From contig CALFXR010000155.1 in assembly GCA_937958475.1 (NCBI GenBank), forward strand, positions 1 through 12,981: DNA of 12,981 bases, in the 5' to 3' direction. The position numbers and the translations under genes were made by a program. The DNA comes from an uncultured Mesorhizobium sp. GTDB lineage: Bacteria > Pseudomonadota > Alphaproteobacteria > Rhizobiales > Rhizobiaceae. Below the pieces are notes generated by a model. That model was given only the letters and a program-made list of their open reading frames with translations, was not told the DNA's origin and did no database searches. This document shows positions 4,822-11,889 of the stretch, piece after piece; within the stretch, counting starts at the first letter, position 1; each line of letters begins with the position of its first letter.

Positions 4822-5860
4822 GGCACAGGTGGTCACTGCGGCCGCGCGCCCCGATGCTGCTGGTCGAGTTCCACGGCGCGCCGCTCCAGTACGACGCGCG
4901 CGAGCCGGAGTTCGCGCCGCTGTCCCAGTACCCGCCGAAGCGAGCGGCGGAAATGCCGGACGTGTTCTGCGCATAGATCTGACCGCGACTCCCGGTCTGA
5001 TTCTTGTAGGCAAAGGCTATGAGAGCGGCGAAATCGGCGCCGGCGGCATAGTATTGCAGGTCCCGCCCCCACGCCAAAAGACAGCCGGTCGCCTGGATGA
5101 TCCCCCATTTGCTGGTCTGTTCCTCGTCGGTGTTGCTCAATCCGCTGTTCGTCGTGCCGAGGCCCGTCGTCACCGGATCATCCCCGCGTGACTGGTTTTC
5201 GGTTGCGCCATAGGTCGCTGCGGCGAACTCCGCGTAATCAAGGAGGCTTTTGCCATGGCTTTTCATCACTTCAGACGCGTTGAACCATGTGAAATTTGAG
5301 TAGACATCACTGCCGTTGCCGCCGAAGGAACTGGGAACCTTGGGCGGAGATGAACCATCGGCGATTGTGACGTTGTTGCGACTGGTCCCGTCTGCGTGAT
5401 GATTCACCCCGAGCATGTAGATGTCGCACCAGAAGTTCCCCGCCACCAACGCCATCCCCCGGGGATCAGGGCACGCCGGACGCCACTTCAGGTCCCACAG
5501 CGAATATTCGTTGATCGCCGGCGTCGTGTTGCCGCCCGTCGTGCCGGTCGCGTTTCCTCCGGCAGCGTAGTGAAAACCGCCGAAATGGCGCGAATTCAAG
5601 GTGGTATACCCGTCTGGTGCAGTGAAGTTCGCAGATGCTCGCAGGGTTCCGTCCGCGCATGCGTAGATCGCATAGTCGGTTCCGGCTGTCAGAATCGGCA
5701 TGGTGATGGGCGAGCCGGACGTATATTTCCGCAGCACTCCACCAACTGCCACCCGGATATCCGTGTTGAGATGCACCGATCCGGATCCCGTCTTCGTCAG
5801 GCATAGTTGCGGGGCAGGTTTGAAGAATGCGCCGAGGACGCCGATAGCAAAGTCAACCAT
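4814..5860 (-). CDS. DGR target protein, diversified receptor-binding tail protein
   Basis: A 348-residue virion protein whose C-terminus (residues 305-343) is the VR. Residues corresponding to TR Asn have become Tyr311, Asp313, Ser314, Tyr324, Ser326, Gly327, Thr333 and Ser335, while Asn317 and Asn331 remain. The end (RFGGYWDSGANSGSRAS, then IGARGRSDH) has the form of the C-type-lectin-like fold of DGR targets such as BPP-1 Mtd. SKWGIIQATGCLLAWGRDL about 40 residues earlier also fits that fold. The N-terminal 100 residues look beta-rich and probably attach to the virion. It presumably binds host receptors at the tail tip. The start overlaps the upstream 51-aa gene by 8 bases (ATGGTTGA). No stop codon or frameshift is seen in the VR. 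Confidence 0.93.
   Translation of the reverse strand: MVDFAIGVLGAFFKPAPQLCLTKTGSGSVHLNTDIRVAVGGVLRKYTSGSPITMPILTAGTDYAIYACADGTLRASANFTAPDGYTTLNSRHFGGFHYAAGGNATGTTGGNTTPAINEYSLWDLKWRPACPDPRGMALVAGNFWCDIYMLGVNHHADGTSRNNVTIADGSSPPKVPSSFGGNGSDVYSNFTWFNASEVMKSHGKSLLDYAEFAAATYGATENQSRGDDPVTTGLGTTNSGLSNTDEEQTSKWGIIQATGCLLAWGRDLQYYAAGADFAALIAFAYKNQTGSRGQIYAQNTSGISAARFGGYWDSGANSGSRASYWSGAPWNSTSSIGARGRSDHLCHG
4832..4856 (-). other. Invariant 3' segment of the VR with candidate IMH
   Basis: The last 25 VR bases are identical to the TR and include a run of pure G/C (complement of 4838-4852). In known DGRs the 3' end of the VR holds the initiation of mutagenic homology, a short G/C-rich stretch where cDNA joins the target. 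Directly beyond, the two copies diverge at non-adenine positions (CACCTG after the VR, GACCGG after the TR), matching the IMH versus IMH* difference that marks which copy is the recipient. Confidence 0.7.
4832..4948 (-). repeat. DGR variable repeat (VR)
   Basis: 117 bases at the 3' end of the target gene (codons 305-343), aligned to the TR at 4297-4413. The nine substitutions at TR adenines alter eight codons, all AAC in the TR: two to TAC, one to GAC, three to AGC, one to GGC (two changes) and one to ACC. This adenine-only pattern shows that mutagenic homing has occurred in this lineage. The VR ends 16 bases before the stop codon. Confidence 0.96.
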
Positions 5861-6008
5861 TGTCTATCTCCATGTAGACGGGATTGCCGTCAAGAAAAAC
5901 GGGGGAATCGTCTATACTGACGAGCACATAGACGACGTCGCCGATGACTACCCTCAGCGGCGGAAACTGCCGACCGGCGCGGGCCAGTTGCGCACCTATA
6001 CCTATCAT
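5853..6008 (-). CDS. 51-aa unknown protein upstream of the DGR target
   Basis: A short frame encoding MIGIGAQLARAGRQFPPLR, then VVIGDVVYVLVSIDDSPVF and a tail ending MEIDNG. It is supported by a GGAGG Shine-Dalgarno sequence 7 bases before the ATG and by neat spacing: it starts 2 bases after the previous stop and its own stop overlaps the target gene start by 8 bases (ATGGTTGA). The middle is moderately hydrophobic but not clearly a membrane helix. No family is recognised. Its position suggests a small virion or assembly protein, or a translational leader for the target gene. Confidence 0.6.
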   Translation of the reverse strand: MIGIGAQLARAGRQFPPLRVVIGDVVYVLVSIDDSPVFLDGNPVYMEIDNG

Positions 6009-6010
6009 CC

Positions 6011-6340
6011 TCATGCCTCCGCGAACGCCCACATCTCGCCCTCAACTTCGGCGGCGCGGATGATGCGCTCTCCGTTGAGAAAGAGTTCGCCGTCATCTGC
6101 GCTAGCCTCCGGCGCGGCGCCGGCCTTGGCCCAGACATCGCCGCCGGAAACGACGAATTCCCAGACCTCCTGCCGCCGATCGAACTGGCTCGACGGTGCC
6201 GCGATCGTCGTCGTGGACGACTCCTCTGTCACAGTAACGGTCTCGGCAGCTAGATTGCCCGAGGCAAGCAGTGCTACGCCTCCGAATTGTCCCTCATTCG
6301 ACACGATGCGCTTGCGGCATACGCGGACGATGATCGGCAT
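6011..6340 (-). CDS. Small virion-associated protein, unknown
   Basis: A 109-residue protein starting MPIIVRVCRKRIVSNEGQF. The middle is rich in Thr, Ser and Val (TVTVTEESSTTTIAAPSSQ), followed by VWEFVVSGGDVWAKAGAAP and an acidic end, VEGEMWAFAEA. The likely fold is a small beta-sandwich like those of phage decoration or fibre-accessory proteins; this is inferred from composition only. An AAGGA Shine-Dalgarno sequence stands 9 bases before the ATG. Its position between fibre-like genes and the DGR target suggests a structural or assembly role at the tail tip. Confidence 0.7.
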   Translation of the reverse strand: MPIIVRVCRKRIVSNEGQFGGVALLASGNLAAETVTVTEESSTTTIAAPSSQFDRRQEVWEFVVSGGDVWAKAGAAPEASADDGELFLNGERIIRAAEVEGEMWAFAEA

Positions 6341-6392
6341 GATCGTGTGTCCTTCTTGTTGATGAATCGATTACCTTGGCTGATGTCGGCCG

Positions 6393-7052
6393 TCAGACCC
6401 AGCCGGCGGCATTCATGAGGAGGTGAGCGGCGCCCGACGCGTAGGTTGCCGTCTCGACATGGCCGGCCGCCGCTCCGGCCCCGACGCGCGACGCCCAGTG
6501 CGAGCGGTGGCCGAGCGATCCGGTGATGTTCCCGTCGGCGGTCGCCTTCGTCCAGGACGGATCGCTGGAGCTGATCTCGTTCACCTGGTAGAGCAGCGCC
6601 GCACGGAGCGGGATGTCATGGGTGACGCCGATCGTTAGGTTCGTGGTGCCGTTGTAGGCGTATTGCGCGAAGGCCGGCGTCGCCGACCTGTAGCCGGTCA
6701 GCAGCCAGCATCCGCAGAAGCTGCGCGGCGACGATCCGTTGGCGCCGCTGAGATCGACCGACACGGCCGTCGCGCCGGCCGCCACCACCCGTGAAGCGAT
6801 CGCCGCCTTGCGCGTGCCGCTGGCGCCGTGCGTCGCATGCAGCGTCGCGGCGGCGCCGCCGATCGTCACCGAAGGGATGGTGCAGCTGTCGGCGCCGTGG
6901 CAGGTGAGCAGCGCGACCAGGAGCCCGCCGCCCGCCGGCACCGTGAAGTTGCCGAAGGAGATGGTCGATCCGGCATCGGCGCTGGCGGCCGCCCCGAGCC
7001 AGAGCCTGCGCACGCCGACCGCTGGAACCGCCGGCGCGAAACCCGGCAGCAT
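6393..7052 (-). CDS. Probable tail-surface structural protein, unrecognised
   Basis: A 219-residue protein beginning MLPGFAPAVPAVGVRRLWL. It is rich in Gly, Ala, Ser and Thr, with alternating hydrophobic residues throughout (for example ISFGNFTVPAGGGLLVALL and SVTIGGAAATLHATH), suggesting a beta-sandwich. It ends in HLLMNAAGWV. Its ATG shares one base with the stop of the tail-fibre gene upstream (TGATG), so the two are translationally coupled and probably work together. It resembles carbohydrate-binding or fibre-tip proteins of phages in style only; I do not recognise a family. It has no DGR repeat. Confidence 0.7.
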   Translation of the reverse strand: MLPGFAPAVPAVGVRRLWLGAAASADAGSTISFGNFTVPAGGGLLVALLTCHGADSCTIPSVTIGGAAATLHATHGASGTRKAAIASRVVAAGATAVSVDLSGANGSSPRSFCGCWLLTGYRSATPAFAQYAYNGTTNLTIGVTHDIPLRAALLYQVNEISSSDPSWTKATADGNITGSLGHRSHWASRVGAGAAAGHVETATYASGAAHLLMNAAGWV

Positions 7053-8104
7053 CAGCCGATCCTCACGATGGCGGTGACGATCACCGTCGTGCCGAGGCAG
7101 GCGTAGGCAACGCCGAGCGTCTGCGACGTCGTGATCGAGTACGGGCCGATCTCGACGCCGTTCGCCAGGACCCATGCGGCATCGAGCGTCAGCGTCCGCG
7201 TCGAGCCGGACGCGCCGAACCAGAGAATGCCCTTCTTGCCGTTGCGGGCATTGGTCGGCGCGCCGAGCGTGCGATTGCCGCCGAGCGCCAGCGCGGCGCT
7301 CGACGCCCCGCCGAAATCGTATCCGGTGTTGAAGTCGACGGCGATCGTGGCGCCGTCGGTCAGCACGGCGAGCGCGCCCCAGACGCTCGCCGTGTCGAGC
7401 ACCCTGTCGGCGGTCGCCGCATTGTACTCGGCGAAGGTGGCGACGGCGCGCGAAGCCGCCGCGCCCGGCGTCGCCCATGCCGGCTCGTCGGCGCCCATGG
7501 TCAGCACCTGGCCGGACGTGCCCTTGGCCAGCCGCTGCGCCGCCGACGTTCCCCGGATCAGGATGTCGCCGCGCGTGGTCATCAGCGAGGCCTGCACCGC
7601 CCCGGTGATGCGGCCGTCGTCGCCGGCGGCCACCGTGCCCGCCGTGGTGCCGATGCTCGTCGTCGTCCAGCTGGAGCCGTTGCCGACCAGCATCGTTCCC
7701 GCCGCCGGCGTGATGCCGGCGATGGCGGTCAGCGCGGCGCTGTAGGTCTGGAAGACGGGGATGCCGCTGCTCTCGATCTCGGCGGCGATGGTTCCGGCCG
7801 CCGCCGCCACGGCGCCGGGCAGAAGCTCGGCCGCCTTCAGGCCGATATAGTTGAGCACGACGTCGCGCAGCAGCCAGGGCGAGCGCGGATCGCTGTCGGA
7901 AAACACGACGCCCGGCGTCGCCAGCAGCGCGCGGAACTGCGCGACCAGTTGGTTCCACGAATCGGCGCCGATCCGGCTCGTCTCCTCGTAGCTCGAGCCG
8001 GTCTTCGCCCACGAGAACCCGTCCTGATGGACCGCCTCGTAGCCGGCCGGCGCGACGAGCCGGCGCACGCTGTCGGAAATGCCGAAATAGTCTGGCGTCG
8101 TCAT
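7052..8104 (-). CDS. Tail fibre protein
   Basis: A 350-residue protein starting MTTPDYFGISDSVRRLVAP. A mostly helical N-terminal third is followed by fibre-like repeats: GTMLVGNGSSWTTTS (136-150) and TRGDILIRGTSAAQRLAKG (177-195) leading into GQVLTMGADEPAWATP. This GD-I-L/RG-T motif is common in phage tail fibres and side-tail fibres. The C-terminal part contains further Gly/Thr-rich beta segments (ALALGGNRTLGAPTN, TRTLTLDAAW). A clear AAGGA Shine-Dalgarno sequence 9 bases upstream supports the ATG at 8104. It probably forms a trimeric fibre attached to the baseplate. Confidence 0.85.
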   Translation of the reverse strand: MTTPDYFGISDSVRRLVAPAGYEAVHQDGFSWAKTGSSYEETSRIGADSWNQLVAQFRALLATPGVVFSDSDPRSPWLLRDVVLNYIGLKAAELLPGAVAAAAGTIAAEIESSGIPVFQTYSAALTAIAGITPAAGTMLVGNGSSWTTTSIGTTAGTVAAGDDGRITGAVQASLMTTRGDILIRGTSAAQRLAKGTSGQVLTMGADEPAWATPGAAASRAVATFAEYNAATADRVLDTASVWGALAVLTDGATIAVDFNTGYDFGGASSAALALGGNRTLGAPTNARNGKKGILWFGASGSTRTLTLDAAWVLANGVEIGPYSITTSQTLGVAYACLGTTVIVTAIVRIG

Positions 8105-8117
8105 GATCTCGGTTCCT

Positions 8118-8804
8118 TCAGGCGATGCGCTGGAACAGGCCGCGGAAGAGGAACTGCCCGGCATCGAAGTCGAGCGCGGACCATCCGCCGTGTTGGCGCC
8201 ACGTGCCGGGTCGCGACGGAAAGAGCGCCGAGCCCGATATGGTCGCGCCGTCGGCCGGTATCGGATCGCCGAGAATGGTCGTGCAGAAGATGTAGCTGCC
8301 GACCGCTCCGTGCGCCGGGATGGCGCCGGGCGTGCCGGCGATCGCCTCGGCGATCGCCGCCTTGAATACCCCCCAGGTAATGCGCCGGTCGCCGGGTATG
8401 GAGGCGTCGTGCAGCGCGAAGGAATCCTCGTCGGCCAGCGCGCCGGAAAGCGCGGCGAGCGTGTTGATGGCAAGCTTCAGCTCGCGGTCGGCGACCAGGC
8501 TGCCGCCTCCGGAAAGCCCGGCACCCGCCGCGATGGCGCGCGCCGCCAGCGCCCACGGGCCGCCCTCGCCGCCTTCGCCGGCCGCCGCTGCGATCAGGGC
8601 GAGGATAGCCTCGTAGAGCTGCTCGTGGTTGGCGTCGGTCGGCGCCTCGTCGCCGAGGCCTTCGCGGATCACCTTCAGGATCTCGGCCTGGACGGTGTTG
8701 AAGAACTGCGCTCCGACGACGGAACCGGAAACGCCGGCGGTCGGGTTCTCGTCGCGATAAGCCTCGTCGGCCGTCAGCGCGTCGCGCGGTGGGATATATT
8801 CCAT
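8118..8804 (-). CDS. Tail fibre or fibre-connector protein
   Basis: A 228-residue protein starting MEYIPPRDALTADEAYRDE. The segment YRDENPTAGVSGSVVGAQFF (16-35) resembles the N-terminal baseplate-binding part of tail fibre proteins in Mu-like and rhizobial phages. AGLSGGGSLVADRELKLAI (around 95-113) is a fibre motif seen in many phages. The C-terminus (GSALFPSRPGTWRQHG, then FLFRGLFQRIA) looks like a small globular cap. A GGAG Shine-Dalgarno sequence 7 bases before the ATG supports the start. It follows the gp48-like gene directly, where fibre genes stand in Mu. Confidence 0.8.
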   Translation of the reverse strand: MEYIPPRDALTADEAYRDENPTAGVSGSVVGAQFFNTVQAEILKVIREGLGDEAPTDANHEQLYEAILALIAAAAGEGGEGGPWALAARAIAAGAGLSGGGSLVADRELKLAINTLAALSGALADEDSFALHDASIPGDRRITWGVFKAAIAEAIAGTPGAIPAHGAVGSYIFCTTILGDPIPADGATISGSALFPSRPGTWRQHGGWSALDFDAGQFLFRGLFQRIA

Positions 8805-8848
8805 GGTGTTTCTCCGGGTCGTTGGTGATCGGTCGGCTTTCGCGGCAT

Positions 8849-9718
8849 TCAGGAACCGAGATAGACGGACAGGCTATCCAGATGGACATAGCTGCCGTCG
8901 ATTCTAACGCGCTCAAAGATCGACCCGCCGACCGTGATCTGTTCAGAGTCGATCGGGTGTGGAGACGGCGACTGATAACGAAAGACAGGCTGCGTCCAGG
9001 CAGGCGCGACGGCGCGGAACAGGCATTCGAGATCCTGGAGCCGCTGCACCTCGCCGAGTGGCGTCATGCCGGCGCGCGCCCGGCCGGCGCGGAAGGGGAT
9101 CACCGCCGTCGCGCCGGGCCGAACGATCCAGTAGAACTCGACGGCCAGCCCGCCGCCGAGCCGCTCGGCCGCCTGCCCGCAGCGCGAGCGTCCGCAGCGG
9201 AACGGCAGCGGCTCGTCGATGGTCACGTCGTGGCCGACGCTCGCGGCCAGCGCGACGAAGTCGGCCGGCGTGATCGTACCCTTCGACCGGATCTTGGCGA
9301 CCAGCCCGGCGAGCCGTGCGTCGAGGCCGGGATTGTCGCTGAGGCATGGATCGGGCAGGCCGAAATCCGCCTCCCAGTCCTCCAGCGAGGCGACCAGCGT
9401 CGTCGCCGTCGATTCAAGGGCGATGCCGAACAGCCTGCGATAGGTCGCCGCCAGCACGCCGGCGAAGCCGCGCAGCAACCCGCCCATCCGCGAGTTCGCG
9501 TCGAAGGCGGCCGCGTCCGGCGTCCGCCAGGCGGCGCCCTGCGGCAGCATCGCGTAGAGCGATGGCGCGATGAGCGCGTCGTCAGGCTCGGCGAGCGCGT
9601 CCAGCATGCGCGGACGCGACGGCCCTCCGCCGCCGATCGGGCGGACATGGATCAGCGCCGTGCCGCCCTCGCCGGGCCACAGCATCTCTCGGAATGGCGA
9701 ACCGGCGGGATCAGCCAT
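8849..9718 (-). CDS. Mu gp48-like baseplate/tail protein (DUF2313, YmfQ-like)
   Basis: A 289-residue protein. After about 50 extra N-terminal residues, family blocks appear: LYAMLPQGAAW (54-64, the usual LLPxGxAW), SLEDWEADFGLPDPC (111-125) and TPADFVALAASVGHDVTID, followed by PFRCGRSRCGQ. Mu gp48 is about 200 residues, so this protein has extra segments at both ends. It probably sits at the baseplate edge and connects the fibres. Its ATG overlaps the gp47-like stop by 8 bases (ATGGCTGA). The C-terminus ends in LDSLSVYLGS. Confidence 0.88.
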   Translation of the reverse strand: MADPAGSPFREMLWPGEGGTALIHVRPIGGGGPSRPRMLDALAEPDDALIAPSLYAMLPQGAAWRTPDAAAFDANSRMGGLLRGFAGVLAATYRRLFGIALESTATTLVASLEDWEADFGLPDPCLSDNPGLDARLAGLVAKIRSKGTITPADFVALAASVGHDVTIDEPLPFRCGRSRCGQAAERLGGGLAVEFYWIVRPGATAVIPFRAGRARAGMTPLGEVQRLQDLECLFRAVAPAWTQPVFRYQSPSPHPIDSEQITVGGSIFERVRIDGSYVHLDSLSVYLGS

Positions 9719-10787
9719 AGGTGATGTCCCCCAGCACCGGCATCGATCCGTCGTTGAGGATGATGTCGCCGGACGGCGCGACGAGGTTGTGGAAGTCCTC
9801 GCCGGCGGCGATCGATATCGCCTCGGCGATCCACGAGCGCGAGAACAGCGCCGCGGAAACGGCGACGCCGGGGCGCGCGCGCTCGGCGAACATGGCGGCG
9901 AGCGAGGCGCGGATCGCCGCCCTGGCGGTCTCCGTGTCACGCGACAGGCCGGCGATGTGGACGTCGACAGGGAACGGCACCGGCGCCAGCACCTGGAGAT
10001 CGGCGCGGATCAGCCGGCGCGCCTCGATCGCCTCGCGGACGACGGCGACGTCGGCCGGCTCCGGAATGCCGTTTTCGCGCCCTTCGAACAGGAACCAGAC
10101 GCCGACGGTTCCCGGCCCGTAGGCGAAGTGGTGCGCCCATGCCCTGGTCACGCCGGGCACGGCTCGGGCGAACTGCTCGTAGTCGCTGACGGCGCCGCCC
10201 TGCGGCGGTCGGCGGCGGCGGTCGAGCACGCGCACCCTGAGGCTCTCGTCGCTTTCCACGTCGGCGCCGCCGCCGATGCCGCCGGCGGAAACGGTCGCCT
10301 CGGCGTCGAGCGTCGGATGAAGTGCGGGGTCGGCGAGACGCATCGTTTCGCCCGCCGCCCGGTTCATCGCCGCGCCGCGCGCCTCGGAATGGATGAGGAA
10401 GGCGACGGCCCCGTCCTCGCCCGAGCGGACGTCGCCCGACGAGACGTAGCGCACGTTCCCCGACAGGAAGGCGATGCCGGCCGGATAGATCGTGTCCGGC
10501 GAGCCGGCGGTCTCGACGATCCCTGTCGCGCGTGAAGCCGGCTTGCGCGCCATGCCGTATTCATAGGCATGGCGGGCGACGTGCTCGCCGTCGGCGGTCG
10601 ATACGAAGATCTGCCGATAGATCCAGCGCGAGCGCAGGTCGACCTCGTGGATCGCCGCGGCGAAGACCTTGGCGAATACCGACAGCGTGTTCGGCCAGAT
10701 CGTCGCATCCGTCCCCGGCAGTTCGCGGCGAAGGTCGCCGCGGATGGCGCGGGAAAGGGCGTCGAGCGTGCGGACGGTGAAGCTCAT
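9711..10787 (-). CDS. Baseplate J/Mu gp47-like protein
   Basis: A 358-residue baseplate wedge protein. Characteristic blocks are TLSVFAKVFAAAIHEV near the N-terminus, GTDATIWPN, ESDESLRVRVLDR (178-190), PPQGGAVSDYEQFARAVPGV (194-213) and a C-terminal PSGDIILNDGSMPVLGDI. These match the Baseplate_J family of contractile-tail phages (P2 J, Mu gp47). It forms part of the wedge around the spike hub. The start at 10787 has only a weak ribosome binding site and follows an unusual 120-base gap, so it may be less tightly coupled to the genes upstream than the rest of the operon. Confidence 0.95.
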   Translation of the reverse strand: MSFTVRTLDALSRAIRGDLRRELPGTDATIWPNTLSVFAKVFAAAIHEVDLRSRWIYRQIFVSTADGEHVARHAYEYGMARKPASRATGIVETAGSPDTIYPAGIAFLSGNVRYVSSGDVRSGEDGAVAFLIHSEARGAAMNRAAGETMRLADPALHPTLDAEATVSAGGIGGGADVESDESLRVRVLDRRRRPPQGGAVSDYEQFARAVPGVTRAWAHHFAYGPGTVGVWFLFEGRENGIPEPADVAVVREAIEARRLIRADLQVLAPVPFPVDVHIAGLSRDTETARAAIRASLAAMFAERARPGVAVSAALFSRSWIAEAISIAAGEDFHNLVAPSGDIILNDGSMPVLGDITYG

Positions 10788-10907
10788 CGGGTTATCCCGT
10801 TACAAGGAGAGGAGACGGCCGCAGGCCGCGGCTGCGACCGCAGCCCGCCGGTCGTCCGGCGCCCCGTCCGGAGCGAGCGGCAAAGCCGCGACAGCGTGAG
10901 GACAAGG
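10788..10907. repeat. Intergenic cluster of inverted repeats
   Basis: This 120-base gap contains four short perfect inverted repeats in a row: 10816-10828 (5-base arms), 10830-10845 (GGCTGCG/CGCAGCC, 7-base arms), 10847-10860 (5-base arms) and 10877-10889 (GCGGC/GCCGC). Other junctions in the operon range from overlaps to gaps of about 65 bases. It may be a REP- or RIME-like intergenic repeat, an RNA-structured attenuator, or a remnant insertion. No T-tract follows any of the stems, so an intrinsic terminator is unlikely. Confidence 0.55.
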
Positions 10908-11423
10908 TCACGTTGCGTCCCACAGGACGCGGAACTTCGAGGCGACCACCACCTGCCCGGCGCGGTCGGTAAGTTCGACGGCGAGATCGAGCCGGTTGCG
11001 CGACGGGTCCGCGGTCGCCCTTGCCGTGGCGAGCGCGGCGGCGCCCTGGGCGATCAGCGGCGCCAGCGCGGCGACGGCGTAGTCTTCGGCCAGCCGCGGC
11101 AGGATCGCGTCGTCCACCGTGCGCCTGGCGAGCAGCCACAGCCGCGAGCCGATCGGCGCCTCGCCGGCCTGGGCGTCGACGTCGAAGCCGTCGCCGATCC
11201 AGCCGCGGTTCACGTCGCCGGCGCGCAGTTCGTCGGCGGCGACGCGGGCGTCGCTCATCAGACAGATCAGCACCGCCGTATCCAGCGCCGCGCGGGCGGC
11301 GAGGCCGCCGCGGTTGCCGTCCTCGTCCTGGCCGGACGGCACGAGGTCGGCCATGACGCCGTCCCAGACGAGGTCCGGCGAAAGCGTCGGCTCGGGTCCG
11401 TCGCCGATCGGAATGATGCGCAT
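10908..11423 (-). CDS. Mu gp46-like baseplate protein
   Basis: A 171-residue protein starting MRIIPIGDGPEPTLSPDLV. Family blocks are LDTAVLICLMSDARVAADEL (47-66), NRGWIGDGFD (72-81) and GSRLWLLAR (92-100). A helical region follows, then a C-terminal beta segment, LAVELTDRAGQVV. In Mu, gp46 is a baseplate component related to the gp25/W-type wedge proteins. The ATG overlaps the stop of the spike gene (ATGA), with GGAGG 6-7 bases upstream. The gene order gp44-45-46-47-48 is exactly that of Mu. Confidence 0.9.
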   Translation of the reverse strand: MRIIPIGDGPEPTLSPDLVWDGVMADLVPSGQDEDGNRGGLAARAALDTAVLICLMSDARVAADELRAGDVNRGWIGDGFDVDAQAGEAPIGSRLWLLARRTVDDAILPRLAEDYAVAALAPLIAQGAAALATARATADPSRNRLDLAVELTDRAGQVVVASKFRVLWDAT

Positions 11424-11884
11424 CAGGCCCCTCCGTCGCCGTCGCCGTCGGTGACCGAACCGGTCGCATGCAGATTGCCTTCGACCGTCACGTCGCCCTG
11501 GATCGTCACCGGCCCGGCGATGGTCCACTGCCCGGCCGACAGCGTCACCGTGCGGCTTTCGAAGTCGAAGCTGGCGCCGCCGGAATAGAGGCGGATGACG
11601 TTTCCGTGCGCGTCGTAGAGGGCGGCGTCGCCGGCGGCGATGGCGGGGCGCAGCGCCGGGTCGGTGGCCGCCATGATGATCGACTGCTCGCGGCGCCCGC
11701 CAGGCGCCAGCATGTATCCGACGGCGCCCTTCTTCGGGTGCCCGGCGAAGCCGTGCGGCTCGTACCAGGGTAGATCCTCGAAGCGCTCGCCGGCCATGCC
11801 CCGGCCGCTGACCAGCAGCTGACCGCGCTCCAGCCGGGCGCTGTCGACCTCGATGCGGATGAACTGGCTCGGATAGCCGCGCAT
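11423..11884 (-). CDS. Baseplate spike protein, Mu gp45 / V-like
   Basis: A 153-residue protein from ATG 11884 (MRGYPSQFIRIEVDSARLE). It shows the Mu gp45 pattern: an OB-fold-like N-terminus with DLPWYEPHGFAGHPKKGAVG, then a beta-helical spike region (ASFDFESRTVTLSAG, GPVTIQGDVTVEGNLHATG). In Mu this trimeric spike pierces the outer membrane. A GTG at 11893 that overlaps the upstream stop (GTGA) is an alternative start adding three residues. The C-terminus reads DGDGDGG from a short GACGGC tandem repeat at about 11428-11446. The protein is somewhat shorter than Mu gp45. Confidence 0.88.
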   Translation of the reverse strand: MRGYPSQFIRIEVDSARLERGQLLVSGRGMAGERFEDLPWYEPHGFAGHPKKGAVGYMLAPGGRREQSIIMAATDPALRPAIAAGDAALYDAHGNVIRLYSGGASFDFESRTVTLSAGQWTIAGPVTIQGDVTVEGNLHATGSVTDGDGDGGA

Positions 11885-11889
11885 CGCCG

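Noticed and set aside
10816..10889. Intrinsic terminator between gp46- and gp47-like genes
   Set aside because: The stems are not followed by T-tracts on either strand, so a rho-independent terminator is not supported.
8789..11588. Three long plus-strand frames opposite the baseplate genes
   Set aside because: They run antisense to recognisable gp46-, gp47- and gp48-like proteins, are Arg/Ala/Gly-rich and match no family; they are composition artefacts.
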